Shown: positions 27,307-35,381 of the stretch, piece after piece
Layout: each line of letters opens with the position of its first letter
How positions within the stretch are numbered: position 1 is the stretch's first letter
Made by a program: the position numbers and the translations under genes
The notes under the pieces: model-generated
Told to the model about the DNA's origin: nothing
Database searches by the model: none
What the model saw: the letters and a program-made list of their open reading frames with translations, nothing else
Assembly (NCBI RefSeq): GCF_007991735.1
Contig: NZ_BJYX01000012.1
Span: forward strand, 1 to 64,000
Source: Terrabacter aerolatus
GTDB taxonomy: Bacteria > Actinomycetota > Actinomycetes > Actinomycetales > Dermatophilaceae
DNA length: 64,000 nt
Reading direction: 5' to 3'

Positions 27307-29633
27307 TCGAGACCACGCGCCGCCAGATCCGCATCGACGGCGAGCCGTCCATCGTCATGTCGGGGGAGGTGCACTACTTCCGCGTCGCGCGCGCGGAGTG
27401 GGCCCAGCGCCTCGACCTGCTCGTTGAGGCGGGCTGCGACACGGTCGCGTCGTACATCCCGTGGATCTTCCACGAGCTGCCCGACGGGACCCTCGACGTC
27501 ACGGGTGAGACGCGGCCCGAGCGCGACATCGGCGCGTTCATCGACCTCGCCGCGTCGAAGGGGCTGCGGTTCATCGCGCGCCCCGGGCCGTTCATCATGG
27601 CCGAGCTGAAGAACGAGGGCATCCCGTACCGCGTCTACCGCGACCACCCGGAGATCGTGCCGCTTGGGTGGGACGGCGTGCAGGTCAGCTCGAAGACCGT
27701 CGACTACCTCGCGCCGGCGTTCCTCGCCGAGAGCGGTCGCTGGTTCGACGCGATCATGCCGGTGCTGGCGCCGCGGCTGCAGCACGCCGGCGGGCCGATC
27801 ATCGGCGTGCAGCTCGACAACGAGATCGGCATGCTCGCCTGGGTCACGAACTCGCCCGACCTCACCGACGACCTCGTCGCCTCGTTTGGCGACTTCGTGC
27901 GCTCGCGCCACGGCGAGTCGGGGCCGTATGCCGTGTCGCCGGGCGCGGACGGCTGGGCCGAGGTCGTGCGGTCGCCCAAGGAGGAGTGGGCGGGCGTGCT
28001 GCGCCTGGACCTCGGGCTGTTCATGCGGCAGCGGTTCGCGCGCTACGTGGCGGCGCTGCGGGAGATGTGCGAGGAGCGCGGCGTCGCGGACGTGCCGTTC
28101 TTCATCAACATCCACGGCACCGAGGGCGGCAACGGCGCGCCCTTCCCCATCGGCATCAGCCAGCTCGTCGACACGTATGCCGGCATCCCGGGGATGGTCT
28201 CGGGGTCGGACCACTACCTCGGCGAGGCCACGCTCAACACGATGACCGACCTCTACGTCATGAACGCCTACATGGCGGCGGTGCATGATTCGGACCAGCC
28301 GCTCACCTCCCTGGAGTTCGAGGCGGGTTCGGGCGACTACGGTGCGGGCGCGGAGATGCAGTACGACCCGTCGACGGCCGACCTCAAGACGCGGCTGTGC
28401 CTCGCCCAGGGCAACCGGCTCATCAACTACTACCTCTTCGCCGGCGGCATCAACCCGCCGCTCGACGAGACGGTGTCCGACGGCAACGACCGAGTGAGCT
28501 TCACCGGCGAGCGGCACGGCACGGCGGCGCCCGTCGGGCCGGAGGGTCAGCGCGGGTACGCCTACGAGGCGACCGCGGCCGGTGTGCGGGCGGTCAAGGC
28601 CAACGAGTCGTGGCTGGCCCGGATGGACGAGGACCACGACGACGTGACGCTGGGGCTCGTGCTCGACGCGTACATGACGGAGTACCACCACCCCGGGTCT
28701 GACGTCATGACGGAGGTGGTCAACGACCTGACCTCGCACCGCGGTGCAGGTGAGCGCAAGGCGCTGGCACGCTCGCTGTTGCTGGGCGGGTTCCGTTATG
28801 GCGCAACGCATCTCGAGCGGCGCGACCCGGCGCCGGGGTCGACGGTGCTCGTGGGGACGGGGCAGTTCCTGTCGCAGGTCGTGCAGGAGCGGCTCGTCGG
28901 GCACATCTCGACCGGCGGCAACCTCGTGCTGCTCGGCCGGGTGCCGGAGCGCGACCTCGACGGGTCGCCGTGCACGGTGCTGGCGGACGCGCTCGGCATC
29001 ACGGCCGGTGAGGTGGTGCGCGACACCGGGCACTACTTCCCGTCGCTCGTCGCGCACGGCTGGGCGCAGCCGTGGCCCGAGATGCGCGCCGGGTGGGTGC
29101 AGCAGCTGACGCACGAGCGCGGCGACGTCGTGCTGACGGACGTCTACGGCGCGGTGTGCGGCGTCGACGTGCCGCTCGGCGAGGGGCGCGCGATCGTGCT
29201 GGCGGCCCAGGTGCCGTCGGACCCGGTGCTCTTCGACCGGGCGCTGTCGAGCCTCGGCGTGCACCCGGGCCTGCGGCTCGAGACGCAGTGGCCGGGCGTC
29301 TTCGCCACGACGACGAGCACCGTCGAGGGCGAGCGGGCGCTGCACGTCATCAACACCTCGGGCGCCCCGGCGACCGTCACGGTGGCGCTCGACGGCACCC
29401 CGATCGCTGCGGGCGCGACGCTGAGCGTGCCGCCGCGGTCGGGCCACATCCTGCCCCTGGGGCTCGAGGTGGCCGGGCGGCGCCTCGACTGGGCCACGGC
29501 GGAGATCGCCGGCGTCGATGACGACGGCACGATCCGCTTCCGGCCCGGGCTCGACGAGGACGGCGGCACGACGGTCATCGTCGACGGTCTCCCCGTCGAG
29601 CTGGCCCCGGGGGAGCACACGCTGCGCCCCTGA
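27303..29633 (+). CDS. GH35-family beta-galactosidase-like glycosidase
   Basis: A 776-residue enzyme with the GH35 N-terminal barrel: the start region IVMSGEVHYFRVARAEWAQR, then RPGPFIMAE, the acid/base region GVQLDNEIGM, and a glutamate in TSLEFEAGSGD that may be the nucleophile. The nucleophile context differs from the classical GH35 consensus, so the substrate could be something other than beta-galactosides, such as a beta-glucan. Beta-rich domains fill the C-terminal half. There is no signal peptide, implying cytoplasmic action on imported oligosaccharides. It is the last gene of the operon and is followed by a strong terminator. Confidence 0.85.
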   Translation: MIETTRRQIRIDGEPSIVMSGEVHYFRVARAEWAQRLDLLVEAGCDTVASYIPWIFHELPDGTLDVTGETRPERDIGAFIDLAASKGLRFIARPGPFIMAELKNEGIPYRVYRDHPEIVPLGWDGVQVSSKTVDYLAPAFLAESGRWFDAIMPVLAPRLQHAGGPIIGVQLDNEIGMLAWVTNSPDLTDDLVASFGDFVRSRHGESGPYAVSPGADGWAEVVRSPKEEWAGVLRLDLGLFMRQRFARYVAALREMCEERGVADVPFFINIHGTEGGNGAPFPIGISQLVDTYAGIPGMVSGSDHYLGEATLNTMTDLYVMNAYMAAVHDSDQPLTSLEFEAGSGDYGAGAEMQYDPSTADLKTRLCLAQGNRLINYYLFAGGINPPLDETVSDGNDRVSFTGERHGTAAPVGPEGQRGYAYEATAAGVRAVKANESWLARMDEDHDDVTLGLVLDAYMTEYHHPGSDVMTEVVNDLTSHRGAGERKALARSLLLGGFRYGATHLERRDPAPGSTVLVGTGQFLSQVVQERLVGHISTGGNLVLLGRVPERDLDGSPCTVLADALGITAGEVVRDTGHYFPSLVAHGWAQPWPEMRAGWVQQLTHERGDVVLTDVYGAVCGVDVPLGEGRAIVLAAQVPSDPVLFDRALSSLGVHPGLRLETQWPGVFATTTSTVEGERALHVINTSGAPATVTVALDGTPIAAGATLSVPPRSGHILPLGLEVAGRRLDWATAEIAGVDDDGTIRFRPGLDEDGGTTVIVDGLPVELAPGEHTLRP

Positions 29634-29651
29634 CATCACCAGGCTGCAGGG

Positions 29652-29690
29652 AACGGCCGGGGCGCGAGCAGAACTCGCGCCTCGGCCGTT
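29652..29690 (+). terminator. Strong intrinsic terminator after the GH94-GH3-GH35 operon
   Basis: Two 17-base arms (29652-29668 and 29674-29690) pair with a single G-T wobble around a five-base loop, and the stem ends in TTT. This is the clearest terminator in the window and also marks the left edge of the lower-GC island. Confidence 0.85.
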
Positions 29691-30013
29691 TCGCATGTCC
29701 GGAGGACCAGGAGGGGTAGCCCATCCCGCCCACTGTGGGCGCGGCAACCCGCCTACTTGTACGCGCGGCAAGCCTGCATGCCGGCAAGGGGAAGAGATCT
29801 TGCCAAATGACCCCGACGGTTGGCCCCACGGGCCATTGGACCTGCGCGAGTCGAAGCCTCATGCCGATTTGGAACACGGGACAGGACGCCAAGCAGAGCA
29901 AATTCAGCGCATCTGAAGCACCTGCGACGCAGTTTCTCGAGCCCGAGCATAGCCACGGCAAAAGCCGCATCAGCATCTTCGCCAGGGCGTGAACCACATC
30001 CACATGGGCTGAC
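29691..30013. other. Non-coding stretch at the island's left edge
   Basis: About 320 bp with no credible gene. A GCGCGGCAA word is repeated near 29740 and 29763, and GC content falls towards the right. I see no tRNA gene or attachment-site duplication here. Confidence 0.5.
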
Positions 30014-30931
30014 TCACATCTTACTGAGAACCCGCCGGTCCATCGTCCCGTCATGTCGTTCTACGTCGACGTAGAAACGGTATTCGGTTCGGTTGGCTGC
30101 GTGACGCAACTTCGAGACAGCGGTTGCGGGCAGACCGCGCGTGAAGCGCATCACCAAGTAGCCGTCGTTGACGGAGGCCGGGTCCTGGACTATCTCACCT
30201 CCGTATCCATCGACCATCTCTTCTAACTCAACGAAGGCGGCGGTGGACTTCACGGGCAGCTCGACAGGTACGTAAAACCGTCGATCTTCCGGAGCTGACC
30301 CGACCTGACGCTGGGCTTGCCGCTCGTAAGCCAGTTCGGCTAGGAACCTAGTAACGGTGTGTATCTCCTCGGACATGCTCGATAAGCGAGTCTCCAAGAA
30401 CGCCTGCTCAGGCGTCTCCGAAACGTGCGCCTCTTTAGCCCGCTTTGTCAACCCGAAGTGTTTCCACAAAGGGTTGCCGCTCCCACTGGTGCGGACGCTG
30501 CTCTGAAGGTAGGCGCACAGAGCCTCAATCTCAGTCGCCACATCCCAGCTCTGCAAGCTGGGATCGTAAAAATGGGTGTTGATTACAGCCGTATCGAACG
30601 GCAGGCGGGTTCCCTTTTCGGCGACAACAGCGATAGGCATGTCCAGGGCCGTACGAACCCCAAGCTCAAACATGACGTTGGCGTTGAGCGTGCTTAGGTC
30701 GCAGAGCATCATTGGAGCGCGTTCGAGGTACTCAACGATGCGTGCGTGAATCATATCTGCCCCCGATGCGACCGGGCTGACAGGGGTAAACCCGGCTGCG
30801 GTGATGGCCGGCTTGAAGATGACATCCATCACGTGTTGCCAGTGATCAGGGTCGCCGTATCTCTCCCGATGAGAATCAGTCATGGAGATGGGCATGGCGA
30901 TGAAGCAGGTCTGCGACTCCCCTGAAGACAT
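30014..30931 (-). CDS. Nucleoside-deoxyribosyltransferase/TIR-like protein, candidate effector next to RT
   Basis: A 305-residue protein whose first ~140 residues resemble the nucleoside 2-deoxyribosyltransferase fold (related to TIR domains): strand CFIAMPIS, an acidic helix, FKPAITAAGF, then MLCDLSTLNANVMFELG, where E89 is the likely catalytic glutamate, and LPFDTAVI. The middle contains a helical stretch (EEIHTVTRFLAELAYERQAQR) and the last ~75 residues form an unrecognised alpha/beta domain. Related folds act as NAD- or nucleotide-cleaving effectors in anti-phage systems, including the type II-A retron effector. The ATG at 30931 is chosen because the family begins there. It follows the reverse transcriptase on the same strand after 355 bp. 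Confidence 0.75.
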   Translation of the reverse strand: MSSGESQTCFIAMPISMTDSHRERYGDPDHWQHVMDVIFKPAITAAGFTPVSPVASGADMIHARIVEYLERAPMMLCDLSTLNANVMFELGVRTALDMPIAVVAEKGTRLPFDTAVINTHFYDPSLQSWDVATEIEALCAYLQSSVRTSGSGNPLWKHFGLTKRAKEAHVSETPEQAFLETRLSSMSEEIHTVTRFLAELAYERQAQRQVGSAPEDRRFYVPVELPVKSTAAFVELEEMVDGYGGEIVQDPASVNDGYLVMRFTRGLPATAVSKLRHAANRTEYRFYVDVERHDGTMDRRVLSKM

Positions 30932-31286
30932 GCGGCTGAGTATGCCAGTCCCTCGGTGAGCTGGGAGCCCAGAACGTCCGCACGGCAACACCGCCCGTGG
31001 CGCTCGCGTCGTAAAGGACTTGGTCGGCTGGGGCTAGGCGGCCCACAGTTGGTTGCGTCGATGCTGCCTTGGCTCGGTGGTGCTCAGGCCCGTCGGGCAC
31101 TTACCACTTGACGGAATCGAGTAGCTCCTGGCAGGGCCGCCGCATAGGGCCTCTGCGCGCGATCAGCGCCAGGCGTGTCGACAACCGCACCTGCCTTCTT
31201 CTCGCCTCTGAGCGCGTTACGCAACCGGACGAACAGGCCATGACACCTCTCCCGCACAGTCGTACAGCTCGACGCAGCACTCGCAT
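30932..31286. other. Non-coding gap between the RT and NDT-like genes
   Basis: 355 bp with no convincing gene. A 61-codon Arg/Cys-rich reading frame starts immediately after the RT stop (TAG then ATG at 31286) on the minus strand but has no recognisable domain. The gap could hold a promoter, leader or non-coding RNA for the effector gene. Confidence 0.4.
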
Positions 31287-32882
31287 CTACTCATCTCCCG
31301 CGAAATCGTGCGACGTTCTTGGAGCCCGGAACGACAAGGACTCGAGCAGCTCTGTTGTCAGTCGATTCTCCGGCCCTGCCAACCAACCTCTAACAGTCGA
31401 TCGTCGCTCGCCCGACGCAAGACCGGCGAAGGCAGCGATTCGCAGATGGTGCGGAGTGGTCGCGCTTTTAACAGCTTCTCGCAGCGCTAATCTGCACTCA
31501 TCGGAGTCCCATCCGGAGAGACGTTGCGCCGCCAATGCGAAGAGTGGCAGCGACCTTCTGCCATCGGCAAGCACTTCTGCGAAGTACTCACGGGTCGCCT
31601 TGCGAGGACGACGCGATGACGCCAAGGCTGTTCCGAAGTTTGCGATCGCCCATTCATAACTGGCCCACGGCGACTTCGTATAGTGAAGGAACCAGTCTTG
31701 ATAATCCGACACTCCCACCGATACTCGAAATAGACGAGCGAGATGATCAGCGCAGTGCGGCATTCTGTTTGCAACGTCCAAGAGTTCGGACGCCCTTTCG
31801 AATTTCTTATAGGTGCGCATGCGCGTCGTTGCGAACCTCACGTTTGTTCGGCTTGCGCTTTCCCGGTCATGGATGATTCGGCTAATCAAATCACTCAAGC
31901 CATGCATCTCAAGAGTTCTCTTCTTGCGCGGCGCCTTAAGTTGGCCAATAAGCATCTCAATATCGAGTTCTTGATCGATCGCACTATGCTCGATCTCGAG
32001 AGCGCGCTCAAGCACATCCTCTCCTTCGAGGAGCTCCGTCTTGCTCGAATTGAGATTGAGGCCGAGGCTTGCCGCTTCGTTCTGAAGCTCCACCTGCGCA
32101 TGACGCAACTTCGCCACGTCATCCCCGAATAGCCACATGTCGTCCATCCACCGAGCCCACGAACGCGGCCTACCGCCGCTGCGGGAGCTTTTGCTGAACG
32201 CCTTGGAATTGGCTTGCAGCACCAAGTCGAGATCGCGCATGTATGCGTTGGCTAGGACCGCAGATGCGCTCGAACGTTGCGGCAGCCCCCGCCTCCCAGG
32301 CGTCTTGTCCCAACCATCAAGAAGATTGAGCAGGCGATCAAGCGGCCTACCTTGCGGCAACGTTTGCTCGAGCATGTCATTCATATGATGAACAGGAATG
32401 CTCGCAAAGCAGGACACGATATCCGAAAGGAGAAGGCCTTCATACTCATCGGCTGCATTCGCAAGGTGACGACGGAAGCGCTCCCACTCATCACCATTAC
32501 GCGCATATTGCCCCGAGGCCGGATCCTCGACAGAGAGCCGCCAACCGTAAGCGTGCGTAGCCATATCACCGATGAGAGCTTTGCTGAAGTGATCGACCAA
32601 GGCCATGTAGGAGAGCCTATCTAAAGGGTCTAAAACTACTGCGGGTCGGGCGGCGAAGTTTTCTTTTGGCACGTCAACTATGGCAACGGCGCCGACACCG
32701 TCCTCGTTTAGGCGATCGACCATCAGTTCGGGCTTCTTGAGGAGGTAGCGATTCTCGGGCCAACCCCACGGATCACGATGCCAGTCCCCTGAGGCTTCTC
32801 GCTCGAGATTGCCAACGGCTCGGGGGATGTCCAGAATTTTCGTCCAGTCGAGACTCCGTGATTTAGCCACGGGCTTGAACAT
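31287..32882 (-). CDS. Reverse transcriptase, Abi/DRT (unknown-group)-like
   Basis: A 531-residue RNA-directed DNA polymerase. RT motifs in order: DPLDRLSYMALVDHF (about 85-99), motif A SDIVSCFASI with D154, motif B GLPQRSSASAVLAN (199-212), motif C RWMDDMWLFG with D247/D248, and motif D LGLNLNSSKTEL. Motif C is MDD rather than the YADD of most retron and group II intron enzymes. After the palm come ~240 residues of helices, with repeats near the end (RIAAFAGLASGE), recalling the helical C-termini of abortive-infection RTs. There is no maturase or integrase domain. The start at 32882 is the first ATG before the conserved region; 32939 is an alternative. Codon use is less GC-biased than in flanking genes, pointing to transfer. 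Confidence 0.85.
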   Translation of the reverse strand: MFKPVAKSRSLDWTKILDIPRAVGNLEREASGDWHRDPWGWPENRYLLKKPELMVDRLNEDGVGAVAIVDVPKENFAARPAVVLDPLDRLSYMALVDHFSKALIGDMATHAYGWRLSVEDPASGQYARNGDEWERFRRHLANAADEYEGLLLSDIVSCFASIPVHHMNDMLEQTLPQGRPLDRLLNLLDGWDKTPGRRGLPQRSSASAVLANAYMRDLDLVLQANSKAFSKSSRSGGRPRSWARWMDDMWLFGDDVAKLRHAQVELQNEAASLGLNLNSSKTELLEGEDVLERALEIEHSAIDQELDIEMLIGQLKAPRKKRTLEMHGLSDLISRIIHDRESASRTNVRFATTRMRTYKKFERASELLDVANRMPHCADHLARLFRVSVGVSDYQDWFLHYTKSPWASYEWAIANFGTALASSRRPRKATREYFAEVLADGRRSLPLFALAAQRLSGWDSDECRLALREAVKSATTPHHLRIAAFAGLASGERRSTVRGWLAGPENRLTTELLESLSFRAPRTSHDFAGDE

Positions 32883-33309
32883 ACTGCGAGTGCGGGGCGC
32901 GCCGGCTCGCGCGTAGCGCACAGATGACCCTGAGGTCATGTGGACCTGCAAGTTGCGGGGCGCTGAAGCACGCCGAGATGTGCACGACCCCGTCTGAAGG
33001 AGGCGCTCGGCCACTCAAGGCGTTTCGTGGCTTCTCGATAACGGTTCTCGCAGAGCTGAGCCCTGATGGCCTGCTCGAATTCTGCCTTGAGGCTGCGGAT
33101 GGGGGATGAACCTCTGGCGCTCGTGCGCCTCGCTCTACGTTCGGATCCGCCCGCGCAGCTGCAGTGAATGAGAGTCCCTCCTCATCCACCAGCTCCCGTC
33201 TCGAAACGGATCAGCGACATGGCTACCCTTCACCCGGACCTTGAGTGGCGAAGATGAAGTCGTCGCATACCAAGATGGACCTGTCGTCCATTGTCCGATT
33301 GGAGCTTGA
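32883..33309. other. 427-bp divergent intergenic region, possible ncRNA site
   Basis: This lies between the divergent RT and HhH-GPD genes and holds no credible gene. It contains a perfect hairpin at 32924-32939 and an eight-base inverted repeat, CTCAAGGC (33014-33021) and GCCTTGAG (33084-33091), that could close a structured RNA of about 78 nt. Many defence RTs have a non-coding RNA just upstream, so this is the first place to look for one. Confidence 0.35.
32924..32939. repeat. Perfect short hairpin upstream of the RT gene
   Basis: ATGACC and GGTCAT pair perfectly around a CTGA loop, 42 bp before the chosen RT start. It could be an operator or part of an RNA structure. Confidence 0.45.
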
Positions 33310-33945
33310 GTGAGCACCGACGTCCAAGTCCTTCACGACTATGTAGTCGAGACCATCGGCTCGTCACCGGAAGCGTGGCCTGGAGGGTGGCCCAACGAAG
33401 TGGAGGCAGCGCTCATCGACGCTGTGTTCTCAGTGCGTGCGCGCTACGGCAGCCGAGAGCGACTCACCGGAGTCTTCGGAGCAGTCATGCGTTGGAGGGA
33501 CTCACGCGGCGGTCGGGCAGACAACGTTCGCGTGTTGGCGAGCGCCGACGAGAACGACCTGCGTAACTTGACGAACTCAGGGAAGATCAGCGGGCGACAC
33601 AAGGCCACCGTTGTTATCCAAGCCGCGCAAGCTCTCGTGGCCGCCGGGATCGTCCACGCTGACGATGTCTCCCGCCGGCTACCCGAAGCGCGCTCCGCGT
33701 ACCTGTCCGTGAAGGGCTGCGGTCCCGTTACCTGGGCCTACTTCCGGATGTTGCTCGGCATCGACGACGTGAAGGCCGACACCTGGCCCATGCGCTTTGT
33801 TCGCGACCGGCTGCCGCACGTCAGGACAACGGACGACGCCTCGCGCTTGGTCGCCGACGTTGCCTCCCGAATGAACGTCAGTGCGACACAACTTGACCAC
33901 GCTATCTGGAGCTACCGGCGCACCCAGCCAGCGGCCGGCGACTAG
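33310..33945 (+). CDS. HhH-GPD (endonuclease III-like) DNA glycosylase-like protein
   Basis: A 211-residue all-helical protein. Residues 132-150 (LSVKGCGPVTWAYFRMLLG) match the helix-hairpin-helix element of the endonuclease III/AlkA superfamily, and VKADTW with D157 sits where the catalytic aspartate is expected. There is no C-terminal 4Fe-4S cluster motif. The superfamily removes damaged or modified bases from DNA. The GTG at 33310 follows GGAG. It is divergent from the RT gene and borders the IS110 element. Whether it belongs to the RT system, perhaps acting on modified phage DNA, or is a passenger cannot be told. Confidence 0.65.
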   Translation: MSTDVQVLHDYVVETIGSSPEAWPGGWPNEVEAALIDAVFSVRARYGSRERLTGVFGAVMRWRDSRGGRADNVRVLASADENDLRNLTNSGKISGRHKATVVIQAAQALVAAGIVHADDVSRRLPEARSAYLSVKGCGPVTWAYFRMLLGIDDVKADTWPMRFVRDRLPHVRTTDDASRLVADVASRMNVSATQLDHAIWSYRRTQPAAGD

Positions 33946-33981
33946 AGCTGGTGAAACTTGTCTCTCAACCGGGCAGGAGGT

Positions 33982-35305
33982 TACTACGACCCGGCGTAGG
34001 CGCGTCATTTCGGCTCCCTTCTGTTGTCAAGGGATCGGTTCGAGGTCTCGTTCTGTGTCGGTCTTCCGCAGCATCGGGGCTGGGCGTAGCGTCGGTTGTG
34101 CGGGTCCGGGAAGTGGCTGATCCGAAGTGTCGATGTGCGGGGGCAGGTCGACCGCGCTGGATTCTTGAGTCGCCCCGCAGTGCCCTCCCGGACCCGTGTC
34201 GACTGCGCCAAGGGCGTCTTCGAGGAGCTGGCGATAGATGGCGTCCGAGATCCTGCGCTTGAGGCACCGGATCGCCTCGAGGGGCTTCTTGCCCTCGGCG
34301 CGTTTGCGCAGGTAGTAGGCCCGGCCGTCGGTATCGAGGCGGATCTGGCTGATCGCGGCGATGTGGATCATGTGGTTCATCCGGCGGTTCCCGGCTCGGG
34401 ACAGCCGGTGCCGGTTCTGCTCCCCGGAGGAGGCGTCCAGTGGCGCGGTGCCGGTCCAGGACGCGAACCGGTTCCGGTCGGCGAACCGGGTGACGTCCCC
34501 GACATCGGCCAGGACCCGGGCGGCCACGACGGGCCCGACGCCGTGCAGGTCCATCAGGTGTGAGCCGCGCTCGAGCACGATCGCCTTCAGTTCCGCGGTC
34601 GCCTTCTTGATCTTGGCCTCGACCGCGACCAGCTCGGCCAGCTCCTCGACGGCGATCCGGCGGCGGGTCTTGCCGGCGATGTCCCTTGGTCGGACCGAGG
34701 CGAGAATAGTCTTGGCCTGCCCGGTGGTGATGTCGCGTTTCGCCTGTCCTGGACGCAGTTCCGCGAGCAGCGCCTGGAGCCGGTCGACGGTCTGGACCCG
34801 GCGCCGGGTGAGCGCTTCCCTACGGTCGGTGAGCATCCGCAGCGCCTCCAGTTCCCCGTCGAGCTGCAGCGTGCGCAGGGTCCTGGTGCGGACCGCGACG
34901 ATTGCGATCGAGTGCGCGTCGCGGGCATCGGTCTTGCGGTTGTGGCCGGTGTCGAACAGCCGGACCCGGGCGGCGAGCTTGGCCGGCACGTCGACCACCT
35001 GCTCGCCGTCTTCGAGGAGGCGCTGCGCGAGGGGCCGGCCGGCACCGTTGCTGCCTTCGACCGCCCACACCCGTTCGGGCCAGGCCTTCGCGTAGGTGCG
35101 CATCGCTGCGTAGCCGGCCCGGTCGGTGGTGAACCGGCCCGATCCGAGGAACCTCTCGTGTTGGTCGACGACCTCGATAGTGGCCGACAGCTTGTGGGGA
35201 TCAACCCCGATGACGACGTGCTCCTTCTGCTCTAGCTCGTGCATGTGCTTGCTCCCGCCTCTGCTCGTTCCGGTGTGGACGGCGAGGTGGGCATTGCTAC
35301 TACGA
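33982..35305 (-). mobile_element. IS110-family insertion sequence, ends tentative
   Basis: The element surrounds one intact DEDD transposase gene. IS110 elements lack clear terminal inverted repeats. The octamer TACTACGA occurs at 33982-33989 and 35298-35305 on both sides and is offered as a possible boundary, but the real element may extend further right, because IS110 elements usually have a longer non-coding end with a bridge RNA upstream of the gene. Confidence 0.45.
34027..35244 (-). CDS. IS110-family transposase (DEDD recombinase)
   Basis: A 405-residue recombinase that mobilises the element; in this family target choice is guided by a bridge RNA. The N-terminal RuvC-like DEDD domain begins HVVIGVDPHKLSATIEVVD, with VWAVEGSNGAGRPLA and KTDARDAHSIA carrying further acidic residues. 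The C-terminal transposase_20 domain shows HGVGPVVAARVLADVG, SWTGTAPLDASSGEQ and the conserved serine region GNRRMNHMIHIAA. The ATG at 35244 follows GGGAG. The frame is intact, so the element may still be active. Its codon use is more GC-rich than the neighbouring RT gene. Confidence 0.93.
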   Translation of the reverse strand: MHELEQKEHVVIGVDPHKLSATIEVVDQHERFLGSGRFTTDRAGYAAMRTYAKAWPERVWAVEGSNGAGRPLAQRLLEDGEQVVDVPAKLAARVRLFDTGHNRKTDARDAHSIAIVAVRTRTLRTLQLDGELEALRMLTDRREALTRRRVQTVDRLQALLAELRPGQAKRDITTGQAKTILASVRPRDIAGKTRRRIAVEELAELVAVEAKIKKATAELKAIVLERGSHLMDLHGVGPVVAARVLADVGDVTRFADRNRFASWTGTAPLDASSGEQNRHRLSRAGNRRMNHMIHIAAISQIRLDTDGRAYYLRKRAEGKKPLEAIRCLKRRISDAIYRQLLEDALGAVDTGPGGHCGATQESSAVDLPPHIDTSDQPLPGPAQPTLRPAPMLRKTDTERDLEPIP

Positions 35306-35381
35306 GCTGGGCAGTCCCTTCTTGAGCCACGCCTCGTCACGGTGACCGGCGGGCTGCAGACCGAAAGTGAGCCACACCAGA

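Noticed and set aside
27066-29771. A 901-codon open frame on the minus strand
   Set aside because: It lies antisense to the GH3 and GH35 genes and has the same unstructured Arg/His/Val composition.
29691-30013. tRNA gene or attachment site at the island's left edge
   Set aside because: No T-loop or acceptor-stem pattern and no matching repeat at the right edge were found.
31101-31286. A 61-codon frame abutting the RT stop
   Set aside because: Its Arg/Cys-rich sequence has no recognisable features and no ribosome-binding site apart from adjacency; it is mentioned only as part of the gap.
31287-32882. Group II intron-encoded RT
   Set aside because: No maturase or endonuclease domain follows the palm, and no intron-like ribozyme ends were recognised nearby.
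31287-33309. A classical retron (msr-msd plus RT)
   Set aside because: The RT lacks the retron-type motif C and I could not identify convincing msr/msd arms; only short repeats were found, so the locus is described as an RT-effector pair instead.
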